In this document: one piece after another, positions 56,551-63,739 of the stretch
Layout of the letters: every line of letters starts with the position of its first letter
Position numbering within the stretch: position 1 is the stretch's first letter
Assembly: GCF_046614675.1 (NCBI RefSeq)
Contig: NZ_JBKKJT010000003.1
Span: 434,001 to 498,000 of the forward strand
Source: Chryseobacterium cupriresistens
GTDB taxonomy: Bacteria > Bacteroidota > Bacteroidia > Flavobacteriales > Weeksellaceae
Length of the DNA: 64,000 nucleotides
Direction of reading: 5' to 3'
Notes under the pieces: generated by a model
Databases searched by the model: none
The model's input: only the letters and a program-made list of their open reading frames with translations
Told to the model about the DNA's origin: nothing
Made by a program: the position numbers and the translations under genes

Positions 56551-56813
56551 GAAAAAATATTATAATTTTACTAATTAATATTGCTTATTTCCTTTTAATA
56601 GTAATTTTTTCTAAAAGTGATTATACATTCTTAACGACACAAAATGTTATGATTACTCTTTCCTTAATAGGTGGCTTATATAGTTTATATGGCTGTATTA
56701 ATTCAATAAAAATCAAAAACAAATTTAAATGGCTGTTTTTAGCAATTAATGTAGTGTTTTTTTTAATATATTCTTATGGATTATATTTTGATATAGTAGC
56801 TTATAATAAATGA
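56547..56813 (+). CDS. Small membrane protein, candidate immunity protein
   Basis: 88 residues with three hydrophobic helices (IIILLINIAYFLLIVIF; NVMITLSLIGGLYSLYGC; WLFLAINVVFFLIYSYGLYF). It starts inside the RHS toxin's stop (ATGA, 56547-56550). A membrane immunity partner suits a toxin that attacks lipids. Assignment is by context. Confidence 0.6.
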   Translation: MRKNIIILLINIAYFLLIVIFSKSDYTFLTTQNVMITLSLIGGLYSLYGCINSIKIKNKFKWLFLAINVVFFLIYSYGLYFDIVAYNK

Positions 56814-57134
56814 TTCTGATGTGTTAGTTTTCTTTATCATTAAATTATTATGAGTAACTCCTGGAGGTCAATTAAAATTGTCAAAGATGAATTTGGAGAT
56901 TCTTCAAAAAATACAAATATCCCATTGGTCTGAATTATTCTTTTTAAGAAATGGAAATTCTAACCTTTATAGAACATTGAGACAAGGTTCTATTTGATAA
57001 AGTTCATTTTTAGTAATAAAATAAAATCCGTATCAAGTTGATACGGATTATTTTTATTAAGCCAATAAGTGAAAATCGAAGCTAAACGAGCCTTATTATT
57101 TTTGAGTAATGCTATATGAACTATTTTGTCAGCT
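56814..57134. terminator. Terminator region between the immunity and relaxase genes
   Basis: No gene in about 320 bp. The hairpin AATCCGTATCA-AGT-TGATACGGATT (57025-57049) is followed by ATTTTT and terminates the T9SS/RHS operon. Confidence 0.8.
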
Positions 57135-58298
57135 ATGAAAACTTCCATAAATTTCAAGGCAGTCAAAACAGGTTCTGAAGCGCACAATTTCAGAAGAAAA
57201 ATTTTTGATTATATAAGAAAGGAGCTTACAGAAAAAAATGAATATTGGGTGGAGAGTAAGATTTCAGATAGGCTAAAATCAATAGAAGCATACTGTAAGG
57301 AAAAATCCGGAAGAAAATTACAGAAAAATGCAATGCCTGTTCGTGAAGCTGTAGTTGTTATTAAAGAAAATACAACGATGCAGGATCTGCATAGGCTCTC
57401 TAAAAGGCTTGAAGAAGAACTGAGAATAAGAATTTTTCAAATTGCCATTCATAAAGATGAAGGTCATTATGATAAGGATTCTAGAGAATGGAAGTCTAAT
57501 TACCATGCTCATTTAGTAGCAGACTGGCAGGATTTGGAAACAGGAAAAACATTGAAGCACCAATCTTTTCATTATTCAAAAATGCAGGATATTACTGCTG
57601 AATGCTTGGAAATGGAGAGAGGTGTTTCAAGTTCTAAAGGAAGGCTGGAAGCCATTGAATTTAAAATCCAAAAAAAAGAAAATGAGCTTGTGTTATTAAA
57701 TAACAAGATAGCCCAGATGAAGGCAGAACTCAAATCCAAAAAGTTTGCAGATCTTATTGTAAAAGAAAATGACTTTTTAGGTTTTAGCAGGATCAAAACA
57801 GATAAGACGATAAAAAACTATGAAAGAGTTTTTAAATCATATAATACAGAACTGCTTAAAAATAAAGAAATTCTTCAATCCAAAACTAAAATCATTACTG
57901 AGCTTCAGCAAAAGAATACAGACTTGACCAAAGAAGTTTCACTATTAAAAAACAAGCTTTCTGGCATACTGTCTAATATTACAGTATATACCAATGAAAA
58001 GAATGCTTATTTTAATTCTGTTAAGGATACGATTATAAAAGCAATCCAATTCGAAAAGTTCAAACAGCCGAAATTATTTGATACTACCAAGGAGAAACTC
58101 ATAACAATAGTTGATCGTATTTGTAAAAAACTTTCTGAAGAAAATAATATTCCTTTTTCATCACTGGAAGAGGTATTTAAAAATCCTGACAGCAGCTTAG
58201 AAATCTTTTCCTTACTGAACATTGGTGATCATAGAATACAATATAATACTGAAGATATTCCGGTTCAGCAAAAAAGAAAAAAGATAAAGAGGTCATAA
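57135..58298 (+). CDS. MobV-family relaxase
   Basis: 387 residues from the ATG at 57135 (a TTG frame begins 9 bases earlier). HUH relaxase features: 'IAIHKDEGHYD' then 'NYHAHLVADWQDLETGKTLKH', the histidine pair coordinating the metal of MobV/Pre relaxases. An extended coiled-coil C-terminal part (about 165-280) follows. It should nick at oriT and lead single-strand transfer, using a helper conjugation apparatus. The element has no conjugation pore genes in the window, so it is mobilisable rather than self-transmissible on this evidence. Confidence 0.75.
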   Translation: MKTSINFKAVKTGSEAHNFRRKIFDYIRKELTEKNEYWVESKISDRLKSIEAYCKEKSGRKLQKNAMPVREAVVVIKENTTMQDLHRLSKRLEEELRIRIFQIAIHKDEGHYDKDSREWKSNYHAHLVADWQDLETGKTLKHQSFHYSKMQDITAECLEMERGVSSSKGRLEAIEFKIQKKENELVLLNNKIAQMKAELKSKKFADLIVKENDFLGFSRIKTDKTIKNYERVFKSYNTELLKNKEILQSKTKIITELQQKNTDLTKEVSLLKNKLSGILSNITVYTNEKNAYFNSVKDTIIKAIQFEKFKQPKLFDTTKEKLITIVDRICKKLSEENNIPFSSLEEVFKNPDSSLEIFSLLNIGDHRIQYNTEDIPVQQKRKKIKRS

Positions 58299-58343
58299 GA
58301 AGGACTGCAAAAATTCATAAAAGAAAACAAAGGTATTGTTTCA

Positions 58344-58475
58344 GATTTTTAAAAAGCAAGTTCAGGTCCTAAGGATATGACAAAAAATCTCCACCTTGCA
58401 GGTCGTATTTTTTATCATAAACTTGCTTTTTAAAATCTTCCATAATGAATTTTTGGCTTTCTTTTTTTCTTTTTT
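58344..58475. repeat. Inverted repeat plus polypyrimidine tract (module B), downstream of the relaxase gene
   Basis: Arms 58344-58362 (GATTTTTAAAAAGCAAGTT) and 58420-58437 pair almost perfectly. The tract GGCTTTC-T7-C-T6 at 58455-58475 repeats the one at 38238-38258 over 21 bases. Lying 46 bp after the relaxase gene, it is an oriT candidate; a terminator is the alternative. Confidence 0.65.
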
Positions 58476-58665
58476 CTTTTGAAAATTGTAAACAGTTGTT
58501 TTGAAGAGATTTTCATTAAACCCTTCCTTTTGTTCAAGTAAATGAAATTGTTTCTGATTAAATTATTACCTAAGTCAAAAGCTAAAATTTCCTGCTTTGT
58601 GTCCAACATTTCTCTAAAGCGTTTATGCTTTTCCCTGATGTATTTCTATTCCATATTATACATAG

Positions 58666-58762
58666 AAAAAAAGAGCCCACGCCGTTGTATATACTATTAA
58701 GTATTTAGTGAGTGTTTATAACCTCACCCTACGGGTGTACAAGCACCCTCATATTTTTTTAG
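58666..58762 (-). ncRNA. Candidate guide RNA of the dCas12f system (scaffold 3' part and guide)
   Basis: Starts right after the dCas12f stop; its 5' part may overlap the gene, as in TnpB/Cas12 guide RNAs. Reading the minus strand: hairpin GGGTG-CTTGTA-CACCC (58748-58733), stem GTGAG/CTCAC (58727-58708), hairpin ATACT-TAAT-AGTAT (58704-58691), then ATACAAC (58690-58684), a typical repeat end, then the guide GGCGTGGGCTC (58683-58673) and seven T (58672-58666) that can double as terminator. The guide's first 12 bases occur in both elements at 11706 and 60831. Exact 5' end unknown. Confidence 0.65.
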
Positions 58763-59857
58763 CTATCCAATGACTAATTCGATGCCAGCTTTTTCTGCTT
58801 TATATTTTATTTTGGTCTGCAACTGATAATAACTCCAGTTGCGAAGTACAAATTCATTATCTTTTGTAATACCGATTTTATCTTCCTGATTTTTGAGGAT
58901 AAGTGTGCCTGCTTGCTGCTGGATACAGAAATCGATAAGTTTCCTGCTGTACACATGAAGCCGATGAGTTACATACCGGCTCTCTAAATTTTCTGTTTTA
59001 TGGAGTGCCTTTTGTTTGCGTTTGGCTCCTTTCCCAGAGCGCATATAAACAATGCCAGCTTGAATCCTCTTTTGACTTGCCTGAATAGCAAGTCTGCGAT
59101 ATAAAAATTCCTCTTTTGAGCCAATATTGATTCGTACATTATTAGCTTTTGCTACTATAGGATGTTCCAGAGACAGAGAAGCTTCTGCGATAATTTCAGG
59201 CTTTAAAAGGTGCTTTTCTTTTTCAAATTCAAATACTGCCAGCCAATAGATTTTTCCTGCTTTAAGCTGGATCTGCGATGTACAAAGCTTTATCTCTCCC
59301 CGTAAAAGACGTTCCATTATAAGGCGTTTATCAGAGAAGTCCCTCCCTAAATACGTTTTAACCGGAATAGCAAACATATTAAAGCAAAACGCTTTCTTTT
59401 CAGGATCATACTTCATTTTGCTGATGCATTTAACCGGAAGTGGAATGGGAATATCTCTCTTAAAATTTCTCAAAGATTTTAAGCCCTGCCAGTAGTCGGC
59501 TTTGTTTTTAGAAAAAGTAGATTGAATCGTATTGTTCAGGCTTCCCAGAATATCAGTTGGGATCTCTCCTTTGAACCGATCAAAAACCATGCGTGCAGTT
59601 GTGCTTGTTTTTGAACGTGTGAATATTCCCATTTGATCTTTGTTTGCATCGGTCAGCTTGTATTGGACTTCTTCGGTAAAGTAAAAGAAATCCTTAATCA
59701 TTTCCTGAACATACAGATGGGAAACAATAAAATTAGCTGCTCGGAAACATCGGTTCTGATACCGGTATAGTTTTTCCCAAACTTCCTTTTTCTCAACGGA
59801 AGGAACATCAATTAGCAGCTGAATTTTTCTGGTAAGTGTAATCGTTGATTTTTCCAT
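58763..59857 (-). CDS. Nuclease-dead Cas12f/TnpB-like protein (dCas12f), sigma-factor associated
   Basis: 364 residues, short for Cas12f1. The C-terminal third aligns with the Cas12f RuvC lobe: the spacing of 'G-I-D-V-G-V-K-S-P-L-V' matches E225-A-S227-L-S-L-E-H-P-I-V, so the first RuvC Asp is Ser227. 'V-Q-M-E-N-L-E' matches L-I-L-K322-N-Q-E, so the Glu is Lys322. The chain ends at 'KAGIELVIG' before the zinc-ribbon and third RuvC Asp. 'LRNWSYYQLQTKIKYKAEKAGIE' is a strong family signature. It cannot cut DNA by this mechanism but can keep guide-RNA binding. It starts one base after the sigma gene's stop. A guide-like RNA follows. No transposon ends or tnpA are seen. Confidence 0.85.
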   Translation of the reverse strand: MEKSTITLTRKIQLLIDVPSVEKKEVWEKLYRYQNRCFRAANFIVSHLYVQEMIKDFFYFTEEVQYKLTDANKDQMGIFTRSKTSTTARMVFDRFKGEIPTDILGSLNNTIQSTFSKNKADYWQGLKSLRNFKRDIPIPLPVKCISKMKYDPEKKAFCFNMFAIPVKTYLGRDFSDKRLIMERLLRGEIKLCTSQIQLKAGKIYWLAVFEFEKEKHLLKPEIIAEASLSLEHPIVAKANNVRINIGSKEEFLYRRLAIQASQKRIQAGIVYMRSGKGAKRKQKALHKTENLESRYVTHRLHVYSRKLIDFCIQQQAGTLILKNQEDKIGITKDNEFVLRNWSYYQLQTKIKYKAEKAGIELVIG

Positions 59858-59858
59858 T

Positions 59859-60668
59859 TCAGTGAACGTTTAATGATCCATTGTTCTGTTGCAAATATTG
59901 ATAAGCATGTAGAAATTCCCTATGGACTTCCTTTTCTGAAAGTTTGAGTTCCTTGGCAATTACTATGAAGGGAGATTTTTGCTCAACTCTTCTTTTTAAA
60001 ATATCTAATTGCCTGTTACTGAGTTTATTTGGTTGCTCTTGATTATGGGGAGCTTTTTTCTGTGGCAGCTCAAAAGAACCCCCTTTAATAATCTTCCGAA
60101 GATCAACTATGGCTCGTCTCACTTCATTGCTTATAGCTGTTACACTACTTCCCATTGCATCTGCAATGAGTTTATACTGAAAGCCATATTCAAGACAAAG
60201 TTCAATTAAGTGTCTTCTTTTGAAGCTTATTACATTTAAAACCCTGTTAACTTCATCAAAATCTTTTTGATCGGACTGCTGACGGAGGAGATGCTCTTGA
60301 TCTTGCAAGGGATCGTAACCGGCGAAATAATCCTGATAATTCTCAAAACGTTCAAGGGAGGTGGTTAAACGGGCGAATTTATTTTTGGGAGCATTGAAAT
60401 ACGATATACAATCTCTTTTCAAGACAAACCGTAAAAAGCCCAGGATGTGATTAGGAGTTTCAATCGAATCACGGTGTAACCAAAGTTTGAGAAAGGTGTC
60501 CTGTACAAGTGTTTCCACTACAAAATCGTCCTCAAGCATTTGTCTACCAAGCCACAAAAGAAGTCTTTTGTAACGTGAATGGATATGCTCTAAAGAGGTG
60601 GGATTGCCTTTTTTTAGCAGTTCATATAGCTGTTGATCGGAGGGGATTCGGTGCAAAGAGTTTTTCAT
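59859..60668 (-). CDS. ECF-like sigma factor paired with dCas12f
   Basis: 269 residues. Region 2 (about 15-100; 'HIHSRYKRLLLWLGRQML', 'QDTFLKLWLHR') contacts RNA polymerase and -10 DNA. Region 4 (about 140-198) has HTH 'YKLIADAMGSSVTAISNEVR'. A ~70-residue extension (about 200-269) contains an extra HTH-like segment ('DILKRRVEQKSPFIVIAKEL', 'KLSEKEVHREFL'), longer than ordinary ECF factors and a candidate contact for dCas12f. There is no anti-sigma gene. The gene's stop and the dCas12f ATG are one base apart. Its own leader contains the guide's target, suggesting autoactivation. Confidence 0.85.
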   Translation of the reverse strand: MKNSLHRIPSDQQLYELLKKGNPTSLEHIHSRYKRLLLWLGRQMLEDDFVVETLVQDTFLKLWLHRDSIETPNHILGFLRFVLKRDCISYFNAPKNKFARLTTSLERFENYQDYFAGYDPLQDQEHLLRQQSDQKDFDEVNRVLNVISFKRRHLIELCLEYGFQYKLIADAMGSSVTAISNEVRRAIVDLRKIIKGGSFELPQKKAPHNQEQPNKLSNRQLDILKRRVEQKSPFIVIAKELKLSEKEVHREFLHAYQYLQQNNGSLNVH

Positions 60669-60765
60669 AAGCAGTAAAATTATTGCTGGAAGGAACTGCT
60701 TCGATCAATAAGATGAATTCTTTGCATCAAAACGCTAACTCAACTACATATTGTCCAAAAGAAAA

Positions 60766-60957
60766 GGCGTGGAACTCAACTTATTGACTAGAGGTACTGG
60801 TATACCCGTGTACGATAAGAGAGCCCACGCCGCGGTCGTGAGCTAATTTACTTATCTTCCCGTACACATAAAATTACCAGTTTTCTAGTCGAGAATCTAA
60901 GCAATAGCTTCGATTATTAATATTGAAGTATTGCAAAGTTACCTTTATTGTAACTAT
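60766..60957 (-). ncRNA. Structured element copy 2: leader/control element of the sigma-dCas12f operon
   Basis: Reverse-complement relative of 11581-11773. Nested helices (plus-strand coordinates): 60884-60890/60786-60792 (GACTAGA/TCTAGTC), 60875-60881/60796-60802, 60862-60867/60808-60813 (GTGTAC/GTACAC), 60851-60856/60814-60819 and 60837-60843/60823-60829. The first and third differ in sequence from copy 1 but keep pairing. The apical hexamer is CCGCGG here and CCTAGG there, both self-complementary. Ends in GAGTTCCACGCC (60777-60766). Confidence 0.65.
60814..60831 (-). promoter_or_regulatory. Predicted target of the dCas12f guide upstream of its own sigma gene
   Basis: GGCGTGGGCTCTCTTATC on the minus strand from 60831; identical to 11706-11723 and matching the guide over 12 bases plus 3 of the next 6. 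Initiation a few tens of bases downstream would give a leader of roughly 100 bases for the sigma gene. Confidence 0.55.
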
Positions 60958-60961
60958 TTAG

Positions 60962-60969
60962 CAAATATA
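60962..60969 (-). promoter_or_regulatory. TATATTTG -7 box preceding structured element copy 2
   Basis: Same sequence and same distance from the element as at copy 1 (11569-11576). A -33 TTG at ideal spacing is not obvious. Confidence 0.55.
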
Positions 60970-61051
60970 AAACATTTTTCTTTATGTAGGTTAATTCAAC
61001 TACAATAATTTATTTAAATCTCATCATTTTGTGTATTCAAAGTTGACCGAG

Positions 61052-61276
61052 ATGGATAAATTAGAATTTAGAATAGCATTTGGCAAAAGAGTTGAGATGT
61101 TCAGGAAAAAGATGAATTTGAGTTATAGAGAGTTGGCTCAAAAATGTGATGTAGATCATAGCAACATTAGCAAAATAGAAAAAGGAGAAGTAGATCTTAG
61201 AATCTCTACAATTCAAGAGTTAGCCAAAGGACTAGATGTGCATCCACAGGAACTATTTGATTTTAAATTAAAGTAA
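61052..61276 (+). CDS. XRE-family helix-turn-helix repressor
   Basis: 74 residues from the ATG at 61052 (a GTG seven codons earlier is possible). HTH 'LSYRELAQKCDVDHSNISKIEKG' covers most of the protein, a typical mini-repressor with no other domain. It is divergent from the sigma-dCas12f operon and its start is about 80 bp from the copy 2 promoter box, so it is a candidate regulator of that operon or of element excision. Confidence 0.8.
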   Translation: MDKLEFRIAFGKRVEMFRKKMNLSYRELAQKCDVDHSNISKIEKGEVDLRISTIQELAKGLDVHPQELFDFKLK

Positions 61277-61609
61277 GAAAATTACTCTTGTGTAAAAGGT
61301 CATAGATGAACCAAAATACTGTAGACAATTGTGTTTTTTTATTTTGTAATACGGTGAGAGCATTTGGAAAGATTATATTTTAAATTATGCATTATTGATA
61401 GAATTTTTATATTTGTAATTGGAAACTAAAGAGTACTTTAGTCAAGATCCCAAGATTTTGCAGATTATAAATATAGAGTAGTGGCAAATTCGTGGCAGTT
61501 GTCTGGATTTTATTTTAATTATCCCATATTCAGATAGTTTTTGTTGCCAAGTTCGAATCCCTCACTCTCCGCTTAGGGAGACGTTTATTTATTAACGTCT
61601 CCTTTTTTT
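61277..61609 (+). other. Right end of the mobile element: arm sites, att and tRNA 3' fragment
   Basis: GTGGCAAA and GTGGCAG arm-like motifs (61481-61500) precede the att repeat AATCCCTCACTCTCCGC (61556-61572). The bases just before it (GTTCG) complete a tRNA T-loop, but no tRNA 5' half is present, so this is a displaced 3' fragment. A terminator follows: GGAGACGTT/AACGTCTCC (61577-61585, 61594-61602) with T7 (61603-61609), the old tRNA terminator. Confidence 0.8.
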
Positions 61610-61634
61610 GTGCCCTAAATGGCTTGATTTCCGG

Positions 61635-62615
61635 TCAATTCATCTTTTCTTTTAATTCCCGCTTCAAAGTAGAAATCCGCTCATCTTTATCGTTATGATG
61701 CCAGCCCGGAGCATTGAATATATACCCCAATTTCGCTTTCCATGTCGGTGCATTCCGGACATCCTTTATCATTTTTCCAAACTCATCAAAGACGATATGA
61801 AAAACATTATAAGTATGAATATTATGATAGATTCCGTAATCCGTCGTTTTCTTTTCTTCCGCTTTGTACGTGCCGAAAAGATGATCCCAAATCATCAAAA
61901 TGCCTCCGTAGTTATTATCTAAATCCTCAATTTTTCGGGAATGATGCACCCGATGGTTGGATGGAGAATTGAATACTTTATCAAACCACCCTAGTTTTCC
62001 AATAGCATTGGTATGCGGCCAAAATTGAAAAATCAGGTTAAACTGATGCATCATAGCGATCATAACAGGATGAAAACCAATCATGATAAAAGGGATATAC
62101 CAAATGTCCCGATATATGATTTCAAACCATCCCTGACGCAATGCAATAGCAAGACTCAAATGAGTAGCCGAATGATGATTGACATGACCTGTCCAGAATA
62201 ATCTGATTTTATGGCTCAACCGATGATGCCAGTAAAAGCCAAAGTCCTGAACAATCATAACCAATAACCAAAGCCACCAGTGATCTGCATGCCATTGTAA
62301 AGTGAAGAATTTATTGAAATCTTTGATCCCGAAAATATCAGTAAGCCTAAAATGATTGTAAATCCAAAAAAAGTAGGATAATGAAATAGCTTTCATCCCA
62401 AAGTCTAACATTACTGCCCCAATTCCCAATCCGATACTCGATACATTATCTTTGATGAGTCTTTTCGTGAATACTTTTTGAGGAATCTGATACAAAAATA
62501 TTTCCCCTACTATCAACAAGATAAACACAGGGATAAAATAGGTAACAGGATCAGTAAAATCCAATGGACAGAATAGGGCAATACTATGAAAAAACCGGTT
62601 ATCTTTTCTTTTCAT
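61635..62615 (-). CDS. Sterol desaturase-family membrane fatty acid hydroxylase
   Basis: 326 residues, several hydrophobic segments, and the histidine-rich diiron motifs 'HHRLSH', 'HVNHHSATH' and 'NHRVHHSRK' of the fatty-acid-hydroxylase superfamily. It would hydroxylate or desaturate a lipid chain in the inner membrane. It begins ordinary chromosome to the right of the integrated element and is 11 bases upstream-downstream linked with the lysoplasmalogenase gene. Confidence 0.88.
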   Translation of the reverse strand: MKRKDNRFFHSIALFCPLDFTDPVTYFIPVFILLIVGEIFLYQIPQKVFTKRLIKDNVSSIGLGIGAVMLDFGMKAISLSYFFWIYNHFRLTDIFGIKDFNKFFTLQWHADHWWLWLLVMIVQDFGFYWHHRLSHKIRLFWTGHVNHHSATHLSLAIALRQGWFEIIYRDIWYIPFIMIGFHPVMIAMMHQFNLIFQFWPHTNAIGKLGWFDKVFNSPSNHRVHHSRKIEDLDNNYGGILMIWDHLFGTYKAEEKKTTDYGIYHNIHTYNVFHIVFDEFGKMIKDVRNAPTWKAKLGYIFNAPGWHHNDKDERISTLKRELKEKMN

Positions 62616-62626
62616 AAGTCTTGATT

Positions 62627-63277
62627 TTACCGGATAATTCTGTTCTTTTTTTCAAGACCAACCACTCCCAACACCAACATCAATTGGGCTAAAACATAAG
62701 TAATCATCACAACAAGTTCTTTCTCAGTACTATGCTGTACGAACATATTAATGGCCAATACGGAATCTGATATTACAAACAAAACAGCTCCCAGGATTAA
62801 TAATGAAGAATAAGTTCTGATACTAAAATACAGCATCGTAGCAATGGTAATTCCGTAAATCACCACGGGTATCTTCATTTCGTTTAAATAAGGAAATAAA
62901 TAGTAAATAAATGAGCCTAAATAAAGCAAAACAAAGGGAAGCCAAATCCGGACATTTTTCTTTTTAATCCTTAAAAAATAAACGATGTAACAAATATGAG
63001 CCAACAAAAAGCTTCCCAAACCGGGCATAAATCCCCATCCAAATAACAAAAACACATCACCCAAAAAGCTCAGAATTAATCCAGACAAAAACCATTGGTT
63101 GATCCGACATGTATTTTGTTGAGAATAAGTAAAATAAAACCAGATAATAACAGGTAACAACAGTGGCTTGGTAAAAAACCGCCAGGAACTATGATCCATA
63201 GCAATAAATACTAAGTCAAATGCAAAAACAATGGAAAGAAGGACTAATAACAATTTGATATTGGCAGATTTTATCAT
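62627..63277 (-). CDS. YhhN-family lysoplasmalogenase
   Basis: 216 residues from the ATG at 63277; a start 18 codons upstream adds residues without membrane character. About eight hydrophobic helices; 'GDVFLLFG', 'LGSFLLAHICYIVYF' and 'GAVLFVISDSVLAINMF' are YhhN/TMEM86 signatures that hold the catalytic acidic residues. The family hydrolyses the vinyl-ether bond of lysoplasmalogens; whether this bacterium makes such lipids is unknown. Transcribed together with the sterol-desaturase-like gene. Confidence 0.8.
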   Translation of the reverse strand: MIKSANIKLLLVLLSIVFAFDLVFIAMDHSSWRFFTKPLLLPVIIWFYFTYSQQNTCRINQWFLSGLILSFLGDVFLLFGWGFMPGLGSFLLAHICYIVYFLRIKKKNVRIWLPFVLLYLGSFIYYLFPYLNEMKIPVVIYGITIATMLYFSIRTYSSLLILGAVLFVISDSVLAINMFVQHSTEKELVVMITYVLAQLMLVLGVVGLEKKNRIIR

Positions 63278-63605
63278 GGTATTATTTATCTTTTTACTTG
63301 TTACAATAGGGATATCCCAGGTTTGCACCAAATTATTCTATATTCGACACTTAGCTCGGATTGTTAAATTACAAATAAAATGAAGATAGAAATACTTTTG
63401 AAATGTAAAATACGATGCATTACACTTTAGTTTATTTTATATTGTAGAAATACACTATTATTTGAAATATTGTTTAAGTTTATACAGTTTAATCACATCT
63501 TTTCCAAAGTAATTTTCGAATTTTTTGGGAAATTCTTCCTCCTTGAACTTTAGGATTGTATGCCTATTACTAAAAGTATTGAATGTTCTAAGGATCAGTG
63601 TTTTG

Positions 63606-63704
63606 TGTCATAAATTCTGAAAAAATGACAGAAAACCGGAAAAAATTTCATTCGAACTCAAATGGTATTTTTTTTGTAAAATTTTATGTACAGCTGGCCA
63701 GCTG
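63606..63704 (+). promoter_or_regulatory. Possible sigma-54-type promoter and dyads upstream of hsp20
   Basis: A TGTCAT (63606-63611) / ATGACA (63625-63630) dyad is followed by TGGTATTTTTTTTGTA near 63663-63678. That keeps the GG-N10-G(C/T) spacing of sigma-54 promoters, with two C-to-T changes. The leader then has a perfect 14-bp palindrome CAGCTGGCCAGCTG (63691-63704). The region 63332-63605 shows nothing else. Confidence 0.4.
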
Positions 63705-63739
63705 ACGTGTTTTTAAATGATTGTTAAACTTAATTAAAA

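Noticed and set aside
58763..59857. An active TnpB of an IS200/IS605-type transposon
   Set aside because: RuvC acidic residues are replaced, the chain stops before the third motif, no tnpA or transposon ends are seen, and the gene is coupled to a sigma factor.
61540..61572. A complete tRNA gene
   Set aside because: Only the T-loop and acceptor 3' side are present; no anticodon or D arm precedes them.
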